Positions 19,095 to 27,831 of a stretch of 64,000 nt of DNA are shown here, piece by piece (position 1 is the first letter of the stretch; each line of letters begins with the position of its first letter). This DNA is from Roseiarcus sp963748545. Its GTDB lineage: Bacteria; Pseudomonadota; Alphaproteobacteria; Rhizobiales; Beijerinckiaceae. The notes below the pieces were generated by a model. It was given only the letters and a program-made list of their open reading frames with translations. It was not told the DNA's origin and did not search any database. Where the stretch lies: positions 552,813 to 616,812 of the forward strand of contig CAVVJO010000035.1 of the NCBI GenBank assembly GCA_963748545.1, given 5' to 3'. Made by a program: the position numbers and the translations under genes.

Positions 19095-19491
19095 CACGCT
19101 CACGGAGCTGTTTGCTGCGGCCCGCGCCGGCCAGGCCAAGGCCCACGCGCCTTATTCCAATTTCCGCGTCGGGGCGGCGCTCCGTACGCCCGAGGGCGCA
19201 ATTTACGCCGGCGGCAATGTCGAGAACGCGTCCTATCCCGAGGGCTGGTGCGCTGAGACGAGCGCCATCGCCGCCATGGTCGCAGCGGGCGCGCGCCGCA
19301 TCGCGGAGATTTGCGTCATCGGCGACGGCGAGGCGCTCTGCACCCCCTGCGGCGGCTGCCGCCAGCGCATCCGCGAGTTCGCTGACGACGCGACGATCGT
19401 CCACGTCGCCGGACCCGAAGGGGTGCGCGCGACCTTCCGCCTCGCGGCGCTCTTGCCGGAGTCGTTCGGGCCGGGGCATTTGAAGGATTGA
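19078..19491 (+). CDS. cdd: Cytidine deaminase
   Basis: A 137-residue homotetrameric-type cytidine deaminase. The zinc site is complete: CAETSAIAAM (the family C-A-E with catalytic Glu) and PCGGCRQ with two further zinc cysteines. The substrate-binding YSNFRVGAAL and NVENASYPEGWCAE are also present. It converts cytidine and deoxycytidine to uridine and deoxyuridine, feeding the phosphorylases downstream. The gene overlaps the end of permease 2. Confidence 0.95.
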   Translation: MSKSADTLTELFAAARAGQAKAHAPYSNFRVGAALRTPEGAIYAGGNVENASYPEGWCAETSAIAAMVAAGARRIAEICVIGDGEALCTPCGGCRQRIREFADDATIVHVAGPEGVRATFRLAALLPESFGPGHLKD

Positions 19492-19586
19492 GGGAACATA
19501 GAAGAAGCCCTGCAAGCCGCGGACGCAACAATTCGCACGTCTGAGCCGTTGTCAACCGTAGCCCGCCAAACTAAGGGAGCCGCCGT

Positions 19587-20404
19587 GTGGATCAGGACAT
19601 GGGAGGCGCGATCGTCGCGCTCAAGAAACATGGACTCGAGAGCCTTCCGCCGCTCGGAATCGTGCTCGGCTCGGGTCTCGGGCCGTTCGCCGACGAGGCG
19701 ACGGAAGCGATCGCCGTCGCCTATTCGGAGCTGCCCGGTTTCCCGGTGCCGAGCGTCGAGGGGCACGCGGGGCGGCTTGTGGTCGGCGCGATCGAAGGCC
19801 AGCGCGTGGCGTTGTTCCAGGGCCGCGGCCATTACTACGAGCGTGGCGACGCCAATGCGATGCGCGTCGCGATCGATACGTTCAAGAACCTCGGCGGCGA
19901 GACCCTGCTCCTCACCAACGCCGCCGGCGGCCTTCACACCGAATGGAAACCTCCAGCGCTGGTGACGATCACCGACCACATTAACTTCTCGGGCACGAAT
20001 CCGCTGATCGGCCACGCAGGAACGGACCGCTTCGTGCCGCTGACCCGCGCCTACGACCCGACCCTGATCGAAACCCTGCGCCGTGCCGCACGCAAGGAGC
20101 AGGTCGAGCTGCACGAGGGCGTCTACATGTGGTTCTCCGGCCCGACCTTCGAGACTCCCGCGGAAATCCGCGCGGCTCGCACGCTCGGGGCCGACCTTGT
20201 CGGCATGTCGACTGTGCCGGAAGCGATCCTCGCCCGCCGCGCGGGCCTGAGAGTGGCCGCGGTCTCGGTCGTCACGAATTTCGCCGCCGGGATCGCTGGC
20301 GGCGATCCGAGCCACGACGAGACCCAGGAATTCGCCCGCCTGGCGGCCGAACGATTCAAGCACTTGCTGCGCGGTTTCATTCGCGCCTACGAGGCGCAAC
20401 CGTC

Positions 20405-20408
<4 letters not shown>
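19587..20408 (+). CDS. Purine-nucleoside phosphorylase
   Basis: A 273-residue trimeric-type (PNP/MTAP family) phosphorylase. Signatures: GIVLGSGLGPFADE (phosphate loop), FQGRGHYYERGD, LLTNAAGGLH and GMSTVPEAILARRAGL. It splits purine nucleosides with phosphate to base and (deoxy)ribose 1-phosphate in the cytoplasm. Starts GTG at 19587 after a 95-base gap from cdd. Its stop overlaps the GTG of deoA by 4 bases. The neighbourhood makes a nucleoside salvage role more likely than methylthioadenosine cleavage. Confidence 0.92.
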
Positions 20409-21733
<1,325 letters not shown>

Positions 21734-22107
21734 CGATCCGGTTCGCGGCCCGACAGGGCCGCCGCGCGGTCGCGCGGCCGGACGATCGCCCAGGCCGGGA
21801 ATCTGTCTTTTCAATCCGTTACGGCGGATTTTCCGGGCAGACTTCGCGGCGGTGGGGCGCGAGTTTGGCTGGGTGCGCTGCAGAGAAAATACATATTGAA
21901 TTTTGGTGATAGGATTCGCCCACAATAATCAGCATGCGCCAGGAACGAGAACAAAGAAAGAACATTTTATTGACCTGAGGCACCGGCCATGACACAAGAG
22001 AGGGTAGTGGGTTCGCTCGAGTTTATGGACGCTCCTGTCCCAGCCATTCCTCGGTCCGTCCAACCTCCTCCTTTCCTCGCCCGATCCGCGTAATTCGGAG
22101 TCTCCCC
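21734..22107. other. Intergenic region after deoA, 374 bp
   Basis: Begins with a perfect GCCGCGCG-GT-CGCGCGGC inverted repeat (21761-21778) that may help end the nucleoside operon, though no T-run follows. From about 21890 to 21975 the DNA is markedly A+T-rich for this genome and is the likely promoter region for the beta-helix gene. A possible 34-codon frame (21989-22093) is listed separately. Otherwise nothing recognisable. Confidence 0.5.
21989..22093 (+). CDS. Possible small ORF (34 residues)
   Basis: ATG at 21989 with a weak GAGG upstream, ending TAA 14 bases before the beta-helix gene. It would encode a proline-rich peptide (VPAIPRSVQPPPFLARSA at the end) with no recognised family and no membrane segment. 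It could be a leader peptide or chance; its only support is position and spacing. Confidence 0.2.
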   Translation: MTQERVVGSLEFMDAPVPAIPRSVQPPPFLARSA

Positions 22108-24099
22108 GTGAAGCGTTTTTATCTCGTCCTCTTGATTGCCTTCAGCCTTCTCGATCCGGCGTTCGCCCAGCAGATGAACTCTTCGCTCCTCCCGACGCCG
22201 CCCGGCCTCGTCTTGGGCGCCGGACTTCCTTCCGCACTCGCCAACCCCGCCAATGCGAATGGCGGCGTCACCCTGCTAAACGGTACGGCCTCGATCGGCG
22301 ATTGCCTCGTTTGGGGGAACGGAATTGCGGATTTGGGCGCACCGTGCGCCGCCCTGCCGATTGGGACGAACGCTCTGAAAGCTACGGGCGCGCAGAGCGC
22401 GGCGACGCTCGCCGACCGCGCCACCTCTTTCGGACTGGACCTGGACGTGGTCGCGGACTTTGGCGCCAAGTGCGACGGCGCCGCCGACGACGCGCCGGCG
22501 ATCAACGCCGCCCTTTCAGCGGCAGGCTCGGCGGCCGTCGCTTTCGGAAACGGCGCGAGCTTCACTGTGCGCCTGCCGGCCGGTCGGCTCTGCCGCGCCG
22601 CCTCAACCATCAACGCTTCTGGCAGTTACGCCTTCACCCTGGATCTCGGCGGCCTGCAGCCAGGATATCCCGTTCGGGGCGGCGGCATCCTTTGCGACGC
22701 GAGCGTGTCCCCCTGCGTTGCGCTCGGAAACTACGCGGTCAACGGCACGGCCAACCTCCGCAACGGCTCGGTGACGCGCAGCGGGACCCCCGCGACCGGA
22801 ACCGTCGGCATTGCTGTTTACGGCTACCACGACACGCTCAACAACGTGAGTTCAAGCAATTCAGCGATCGACTACCAATTCAAGAGCGACAATGCGGTAG
22901 GGGTAGGAGGCCATGCGGAATGTTACGCATGTTCAGCATCGGCTTGGACGGACGCCGCGATTGACGACAGCGGGTTTCCGGAACTTTACTGGTTCGGGGG
23001 ACGCATCGGTTCGCCGGGCGACCCGGCTGGGAACACCTATATTCGTACCGAGGGACCCAGTTCGGCGGGCGCCGCTGCGCCCGGTACGATGCAGTTCATC
23101 GGGGCGCACTTCAATACGGCAGGTCCGGGCGTCACCCATTTCTGGGAATTTGTGAACCTTCCGGCCGGGGCGCCGACAGCAGACGCGACGACCTTCGCGG
23201 TCATTGGCGGCCATGTGGAGGGGATGGCCCCAGGCGGCGCGATCTTCTATTCCGACAGCACCTGGAACGCGATCGACCGCATGGCGCTGGACAGCTTTGT
23301 CATCAATGCGCCTTCAACGTCGATGTTCGCCCTCAACAGCGCAACGCAGGTCGCTGAGTGGGACATCAGCAATGTGCTGATGGAAGTCAGCGATGTGACT
23401 CTCGCGCCTGCGCCTTCGAGCGGAGCCGGGTTTGCGAACTTTCGTATCACCGGCGGCCGGCATCTCGGTGCGATGCACCTGACCGGGACATCCGGCTCGA
23501 CCGCCAGCATCGCGGGCCTCGAGCACGGTGGGAACTTCACGCTCGACGGCGCGTGGGGTGCGTTCAGCGCGTTCGGCGAAACCTATTCTGCCGGGTCGTT
23601 CATCGACAACGTGACCAGCGGAAGCGTCGTTGTCGATAACGCGGGGGGACGGAATATCCTCAAAATCTCCCCCTCCAGCGGCCAGGCGGCTTTGTCGCTG
23701 GCGCCCGCCAACGGCGTCAACTCCGTGTATTGGATCGCCGACGCCAATCCCAACCACGTCATTTGGCAGATGTCCTCGTCGGGCGGATATGGAACCGGGT
23801 CGGTTTACGGAATTCTTGATGGGTACAATTCCTACACGGTGGCCTTCGAACTCTATGAAGGCGGAAACTGGAAACTCGGCGAAAGCGCCACGAGCGTCGG
23901 GACGGTTCAGGGCCTCTTGAAATTGGGGACTGTTTTCAGCGCAGCGGGCGTGGCGCTCCCGAGCTGCAACTCCGCTGCGGCGGGGACGATCGCTTATGTC
24001 TCGGACGCGGCGAGCCCGACCTACAACGGCGCCTATGCCTCAGGCGGATCGGTGAAGACGCTCGTCGTCTGCAACGGCTCGAACTGGACGACGCACTGA
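22108..24099 (+). CDS. Secreted right-handed beta-helix protein (pectate-lyase-3-like N-terminus)
   Basis: A 663-residue protein with a clear signal peptide (MKRFYLVLLIAFSLLDPAFA, cleavage before QQ). The segment VVADFGAKCDGAADDAPAIN around residues 112-131 is the entry motif of pectate-lyase-3/GH55-type beta-helices, also common in phage tail spikes. The rest is rich in Gly, Ser, Asn and Thr with short strands, as in parallel beta-helices, and the C-terminus (SCNSAAAGTIAYVSDAAS and VKTLVVCNGSNW) resembles an appended small beta domain with two cysteines. No catalytic residues can be assigned. It starts GTG with GGAG 7 bases upstream. Its place beside the glycan island suggests a role in modifying or binding surface polysaccharide. 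Confidence 0.7.
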   Translation: MKRFYLVLLIAFSLLDPAFAQQMNSSLLPTPPGLVLGAGLPSALANPANANGGVTLLNGTASIGDCLVWGNGIADLGAPCAALPIGTNALKATGAQSAATLADRATSFGLDLDVVADFGAKCDGAADDAPAINAALSAAGSAAVAFGNGASFTVRLPAGRLCRAASTINASGSYAFTLDLGGLQPGYPVRGGGILCDASVSPCVALGNYAVNGTANLRNGSVTRSGTPATGTVGIAVYGYHDTLNNVSSSNSAIDYQFKSDNAVGVGGHAECYACSASAWTDAAIDDSGFPELYWFGGRIGSPGDPAGNTYIRTEGPSSAGAAAPGTMQFIGAHFNTAGPGVTHFWEFVNLPAGAPTADATTFAVIGGHVEGMAPGGAIFYSDSTWNAIDRMALDSFVINAPSTSMFALNSATQVAEWDISNVLMEVSDVTLAPAPSSGAGFANFRITGGRHLGAMHLTGTSGSTASIAGLEHGGNFTLDGAWGAFSAFGETYSAGSFIDNVTSGSVVVDNAGGRNILKISPSSGQAALSLAPANGVNSVYWIADANPNHVIWQMSSSGGYGTGSVYGILDGYNSYTVAFELYEGGNWKLGESATSVGTVQGLLKLGTVFSAAGVALPSCNSAAAGTIAYVSDAASPTYNGAYASGGSVKTLVVCNGSNWTTH

Positions 24100-24202
24100 C
24101 AGGGGACCGCACGCCCGCAGTTCGTCTTTCAAACCGCGGGCGCGCCCGTCGCTTTGCGCGCCCACAAAACTTCCGCGTCGACGTCCTACAGCGGGGATTC
24201 AA

Positions 24203-24886
24203 TCAACAGACGATAGCCGGCTTTCTTGCGATCCATTTTGGCGTTTCGATAACCAGTTCCGTTTCGGTTTCCTGAGCGAATTGGTTCGCGCCGGAGACGA
24301 CGCCAGGCCATGTCTCATGGTAGTCGTCTCCGATGAGCCATCCGCCGGGCTCAAGAAGCTCCCAGTACGCTCGGGCGTCCGCCAAGACAGCGGCGTGCTC
24401 ATGAGCGGCGTCGATGTGGATCAAGCCCGCGCGGATGCCAAGGCGAAGCAAAATCGACGCGGCGTTCTGCGAAGTTTGAGGTACCGGAATAATGCTCTCG
24501 CTCAACCCACTACGAACAACGTTAGTAAGAAATTGCTGATAAAGCATTGGGATACCGTATTGGCGAGCTATTAAAAAGTCTCCCAACGTACCGAAATGTT
24601 CCGGACTACCTAGAAACGTATCAACGGCGATTACGACACCTCCAACCACGTGTTCTCTTTGCAGGCGACAAAATTCCAGGGTTGAGGCGCCCTTCCACAC
24701 GCCGACGTCAATAATGACTCTTGGTCTCGTCTCCAAGATTGCCCGTTGGAAAACCAGGGCGGAGCTATTCCAGCCCTGTAAGTCGGTCTCGAGGGTTGGG
24801 GCGAACCCCTCGTAAATGTTCTCGCCATGGATCGCGCGCATAAGCGGATGGCTCGGGTGAGAGACACGGGTCGGATGAGAGGACAT
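24203..24886 (-). CDS. Class I SAM-dependent methyltransferase (Methyltransf_24-like)
   Basis: A 227-residue protein with motif I VIIDVGVWKGASTLEF, motif II-like VVIAVDTFLGSPEHF and the acidic IHIDAAHEHAAVLADARAY followed by GGWLIGDDYHETWPGV. This pattern is shared by the Methyltransf_24 and cephalosporin-hydroxylase-like families found in glycan clusters, where they methylate sugars. The 24.4-24.6 kb part is clearly A+T-rich compared with the core genes around it, as expected of acquired surface-polysaccharide DNA. Last gene of the minus-strand glycan run. Confidence 0.75.
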   Translation of the reverse strand: MSSHPTRVSHPSHPLMRAIHGENIYEGFAPTLETDLQGWNSSALVFQRAILETRPRVIIDVGVWKGASTLEFCRLQREHVVGGVVIAVDTFLGSPEHFGTLGDFLIARQYGIPMLYQQFLTNVVRSGLSESIIPVPQTSQNAASILLRLGIRAGLIHIDAAHEHAAVLADARAYWELLEPGGWLIGDDYHETWPGVVSGANQFAQETETELVIETPKWIARKPAIVC

Positions 24887-24968
24887 GGGCCTGAGCGCTC
24901 CTGGCAGTGCTAGCTCTGTTCAGGGCCGCAATGCGAACAATGTCGTGAGAAACAGAAGCCGCTCATCC

Positions 24969-26897
24969 CTATTGGGCTTGTGGCGCTCCCTCCGACACCA
25001 GAAAAAATGTCTCCCACCCACTCGCAACCGTTCGATCCGCCGCAAGGCGGCCGTCGGGCTCGGCGCAGAGGAAGAAGCCGTTTTTCTCGAATTGAACGCC
25101 GCCCTCCCGGGCCGATATCCTGAATCCCGCCAGGGGACCGGTTTCGACTCGTTGACCGTCCAAGAGGTTGCCAACGTCCAGGAACTTGCGCCGTTCGCGC
25201 CGGATCGGTTCGAGCTGCTTCAGGTCCCCGGCCTCGTTGGCGCCGACCAGGCGGCCATGGTGCGTCAGCAGGTAGATCGGTTTCGGTTTGGACCTGTCCT
25301 CTCCGAGCTGCGAGGCGGCAGGCTGAAACTTTAGCGGCGCCCCTTCCGGGACCGCAGCGAGGGTCATGCCATGAAGGGCCATGCTCACGCTCCGCTCGTC
25401 GAGGGGTCGGGCGGCCGTGGCCAATGCGACGACGCGGGGATGCAACAGCGTGATGGCGAGCTCGTCGAAGCGCTCGATCAGGTCAGCCGGGATTGTGCAG
25501 TTCACGGTCCCGCGGGCGTCCAACTCTTCGCGGATGACAAGCGCTCCGTTCACGACGACGCCGAGCTCCTGGATCGGCCCTGTCGGCGGGGCAAGGACAG
25601 GACTCGCCTCGAGACTGAGATCGTAGTCGGACTTCGCAACGGGCCGGGGTAGGAGGATGCTGCTGACGCTCCCGACCGCCGCAACGCCGTCTGCTGCGGG
25701 CTGATCCCAGCCCTGGGTGAGGAACAAATTGTCAGCCTGTCCGCGCCCGAACCGCAGGCTCATCTCCGGACGGCCGGCGAAATATCGCAACGCAGCCGTG
25801 ATAACCGGCGCACTGCGTTCGATTTCGCCGCGATAATCAAGCGAGTCGGCCAGCGTCTTGCCGTTGACGCCAATCTGGCGCGCGGCGTCGTCATTCGTCT
25901 GCAGCCATAGAATCTTGTCGACCAGATCGGACATGTCGCTGGCCACGGGAACGAAATTCACCCATGGCTTCAGCCGATCATAAAACCATTGCCGATAGCC
26001 TTCTCGCGATTTGACCTTCAGGACGGGGCTGCCGGAGAGCAGCTTCTGGAACAGGCCCGGCCAGGAATTGGTGTTTCCGTCGATATCAATCTGGTATTTG
26101 TATTTGTTGAAAGCCTCCATCGGCGCCCTGGGGCGCATGTATCCGGCCGCCCGGACTTGCTCGTCCGTCGCGGTTTGCACAGCGTGAGAAATACCCGCGT
26201 CGATCAGGTCCGGCCGGTCCCGGGCGATGTCGCAAAGCCGTATCCTCGGCAAGGAGCGCCATCCAACGACCGGGTCAGTTGGGTAGCCGGACGTTCCACC
26301 GCGCCAAAAGGCGATCGGCTCGCGTTGAGCCCAGGCGATATCGTTGGCCTCGAAAGCACAGCGGAGCGCTGCGTACCCTTTGTGAAGTAAGAAATTTGGA
26401 TCGGGGACGAGAAAATAGTCGGGCCGTCCGTCGGAGAAAGCCAAGCCGGGGGCATAGCCGTGATCGCCGATATTGATGTCGACTTTGCCAACTTCAGGTA
26501 GTCCTTTGGCGCAATACAGACCTAGCAGCTGAATCGTATAGGAAAAATATGGGTGCGAGACTGTCTCGTTACGGAATTGTGATGAAATAACGACCTTAGA
26601 CCGTGTTTTATCGAAGACTTCCCAGCGGATTAGCTCATAATGCCAGACGTCTCCGAACTCGAACTCGAACCGCGTTATACCGCCGTACTGTCGAGCGACC
26701 AACTCCGAGGCCGCGTCAAGATCTGAAGCGTTTAGCGCTATGCTTAAGACTTTCGAGAACACGTTGTCATCGGAACAAATCCGGGTATCATACTCATCCA
26801 ATACGCGAGCGATCTCCTGCGGAGCATGAGGGGGTTCGCATTCGGCGAGGAGCGCTCGCTCGATGACTTCCTTGGCGTTGTCAGTAAGTCCGACCAA
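24969..26897 (-). CDS. GT90-family glycosyltransferase with C-terminal beta-sandwich and beta-trefoil-like domains
   Basis: A 642-residue protein. Residues about 175-370 match the CAP10/glycosyltransferase 90 family: REPIAFWRGGTSGYP, then KYKYQIDIDGNTNSWPGL and LLSGSPVLKVKS, which contribute the nucleotide-sugar site. It is followed by a beta-rich segment (YDLSLEASPVLAPP, ELGVVVNGALVIREEL) like non-catalytic beta-sandwich domains of glycan enzymes, and a C-terminal region (HHGRLVGANEAGDLKQLE, GFFLCAEPDGRLAADR, WETFFLV) resembling a fascin-like beta-trefoil. The start is TTG at 26897 with GGAG 7 bases upstream. It probably adds a sugar to a surface polysaccharide in the cytoplasm. Confidence 0.78.
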   Translation of the reverse strand: MVGLTDNAKEVIERALLAECEPPHAPQEIARVLDEYDTRICSDDNVFSKVLSIALNASDLDAASELVARQYGGITRFEFEFGDVWHYELIRWEVFDKTRSKVVISSQFRNETVSHPYFSYTIQLLGLYCAKGLPEVGKVDINIGDHGYAPGLAFSDGRPDYFLVPDPNFLLHKGYAALRCAFEANDIAWAQREPIAFWRGGTSGYPTDPVVGWRSLPRIRLCDIARDRPDLIDAGISHAVQTATDEQVRAAGYMRPRAPMEAFNKYKYQIDIDGNTNSWPGLFQKLLSGSPVLKVKSREGYRQWFYDRLKPWVNFVPVASDMSDLVDKILWLQTNDDAARQIGVNGKTLADSLDYRGEIERSAPVITAALRYFAGRPEMSLRFGRGQADNLFLTQGWDQPAADGVAAVGSVSSILLPRPVAKSDYDLSLEASPVLAPPTGPIQELGVVVNGALVIREELDARGTVNCTIPADLIERFDELAITLLHPRVVALATAARPLDERSVSMALHGMTLAAVPEGAPLKFQPAASQLGEDRSKPKPIYLLTHHGRLVGANEAGDLKQLEPIRRERRKFLDVGNLLDGQRVETGPLAGFRISAREGGVQFEKNGFFLCAEPDGRLAADRTVASGWETFFLVSEGAPQAQ

Positions 26898-26981
26898 ATG
26901 CCGTCTCCGTGGCGTCGCCCCGTTTTCGCAACCGGCGTTTTGCGCAACCCTGCTTCAATAGCAATCGCCTCAGGGAGAATG

Positions 26982-27791
26982 TTATCTCACGTCCACAATT
27001 TTGCGCGCCTTGATCATCAGTGGAATTCCGATGAGAAATAAAGCGAGCGCGCTGCCGAGTATGAAGGACAGGCTCCAGGTCGTTTTGACGGCCTCAGGAA
27101 ACACCCCGGCGCGGAACATCTCGCAGGCGTTCGCCAGCGGCGACCAATCGATAATCGAGCGGGCGCGGGGCGGAAGCCAGCTCGTCAGCGTGAACGCGCC
27201 CGTCAAAGGCAGGGTGAGATACATCAGCGGATGGACAAACTTTTCGATCAATTCCGAAAGCTCCGTCACCCCGGCCACCACTGTGGCGAAGGACATACAA
27301 AATAGGGTATCAACGCACCAGGCGGCCACCACCAGACCTGGATCGCGCACCGGCTGCATGAAATCGAACAGCGTGCCGACCGCAGCGACGATGACGAACG
27401 AAGTGAAAATGCCTATACTGATAAGTATAGATTGCGCGACGAACACATCGAACATCTTTACGTTCTGATGATAGTATAACCAGCCTGAATTACGGATCAT
27501 CCCCATCGACGACGCGACGGTCTGTCTCCACAGCTGAATGTGCGAATACGCCGTCAGCGCCATGGCGAAGATGGTGACTTGGCCGCGCGCCTCGCCGCGC
27601 CCCGTCACCGTCCACAGAATAATAACGCCGCAGGTAAGAAGCATAGGCTCGGCGATGATCCAGAAAAAACCTAGCGTCTCCTGACTGTATTTAGAATAAG
27701 CCTCGCGGATCATCAGCGCAAAGATGACCCGCATCTGGATCATGAAGCTCTTCGAAAACCTCTGGCGGCCTGCTATGCCGGACGTTGACAT
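26982..27791 (-). CDS. ABC-2 type polysaccharide export permease (KpsM/Wzm-like)
   Basis: A 269-residue protein with about six hydrophobic segments and the family N-terminus FALMIREAYSKYSQETLGFFWI, which precedes the first membrane helix (LLTCGVIILWTV). C-terminal landmark: TSWLPPRARSIIDWSPLANA. It would move a lipid-linked capsule or O-polysaccharide across the inner membrane, together with a KpsT/Wzt ATPase, which is absent from this window. It sits between two glycosyltransferases on the same strand. Confidence 0.87.
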   Translation of the reverse strand: MSTSGIAGRQRFSKSFMIQMRVIFALMIREAYSKYSQETLGFFWIIAEPMLLTCGVIILWTVTGRGEARGQVTIFAMALTAYSHIQLWRQTVASSMGMIRNSGWLYYHQNVKMFDVFVAQSILISIGIFTSFVIVAAVGTLFDFMQPVRDPGLVVAAWCVDTLFCMSFATVVAGVTELSELIEKFVHPLMYLTLPLTGAFTLTSWLPPRARSIIDWSPLANACEMFRAGVFPEAVKTTWSLSFILGSALALFLIGIPLMIKARKIVDVR

Positions 27792-27831
27792 TCTTTCATC
27801 CTGCGGCGGCTCCCGTAGAGGATCAAGCCCA

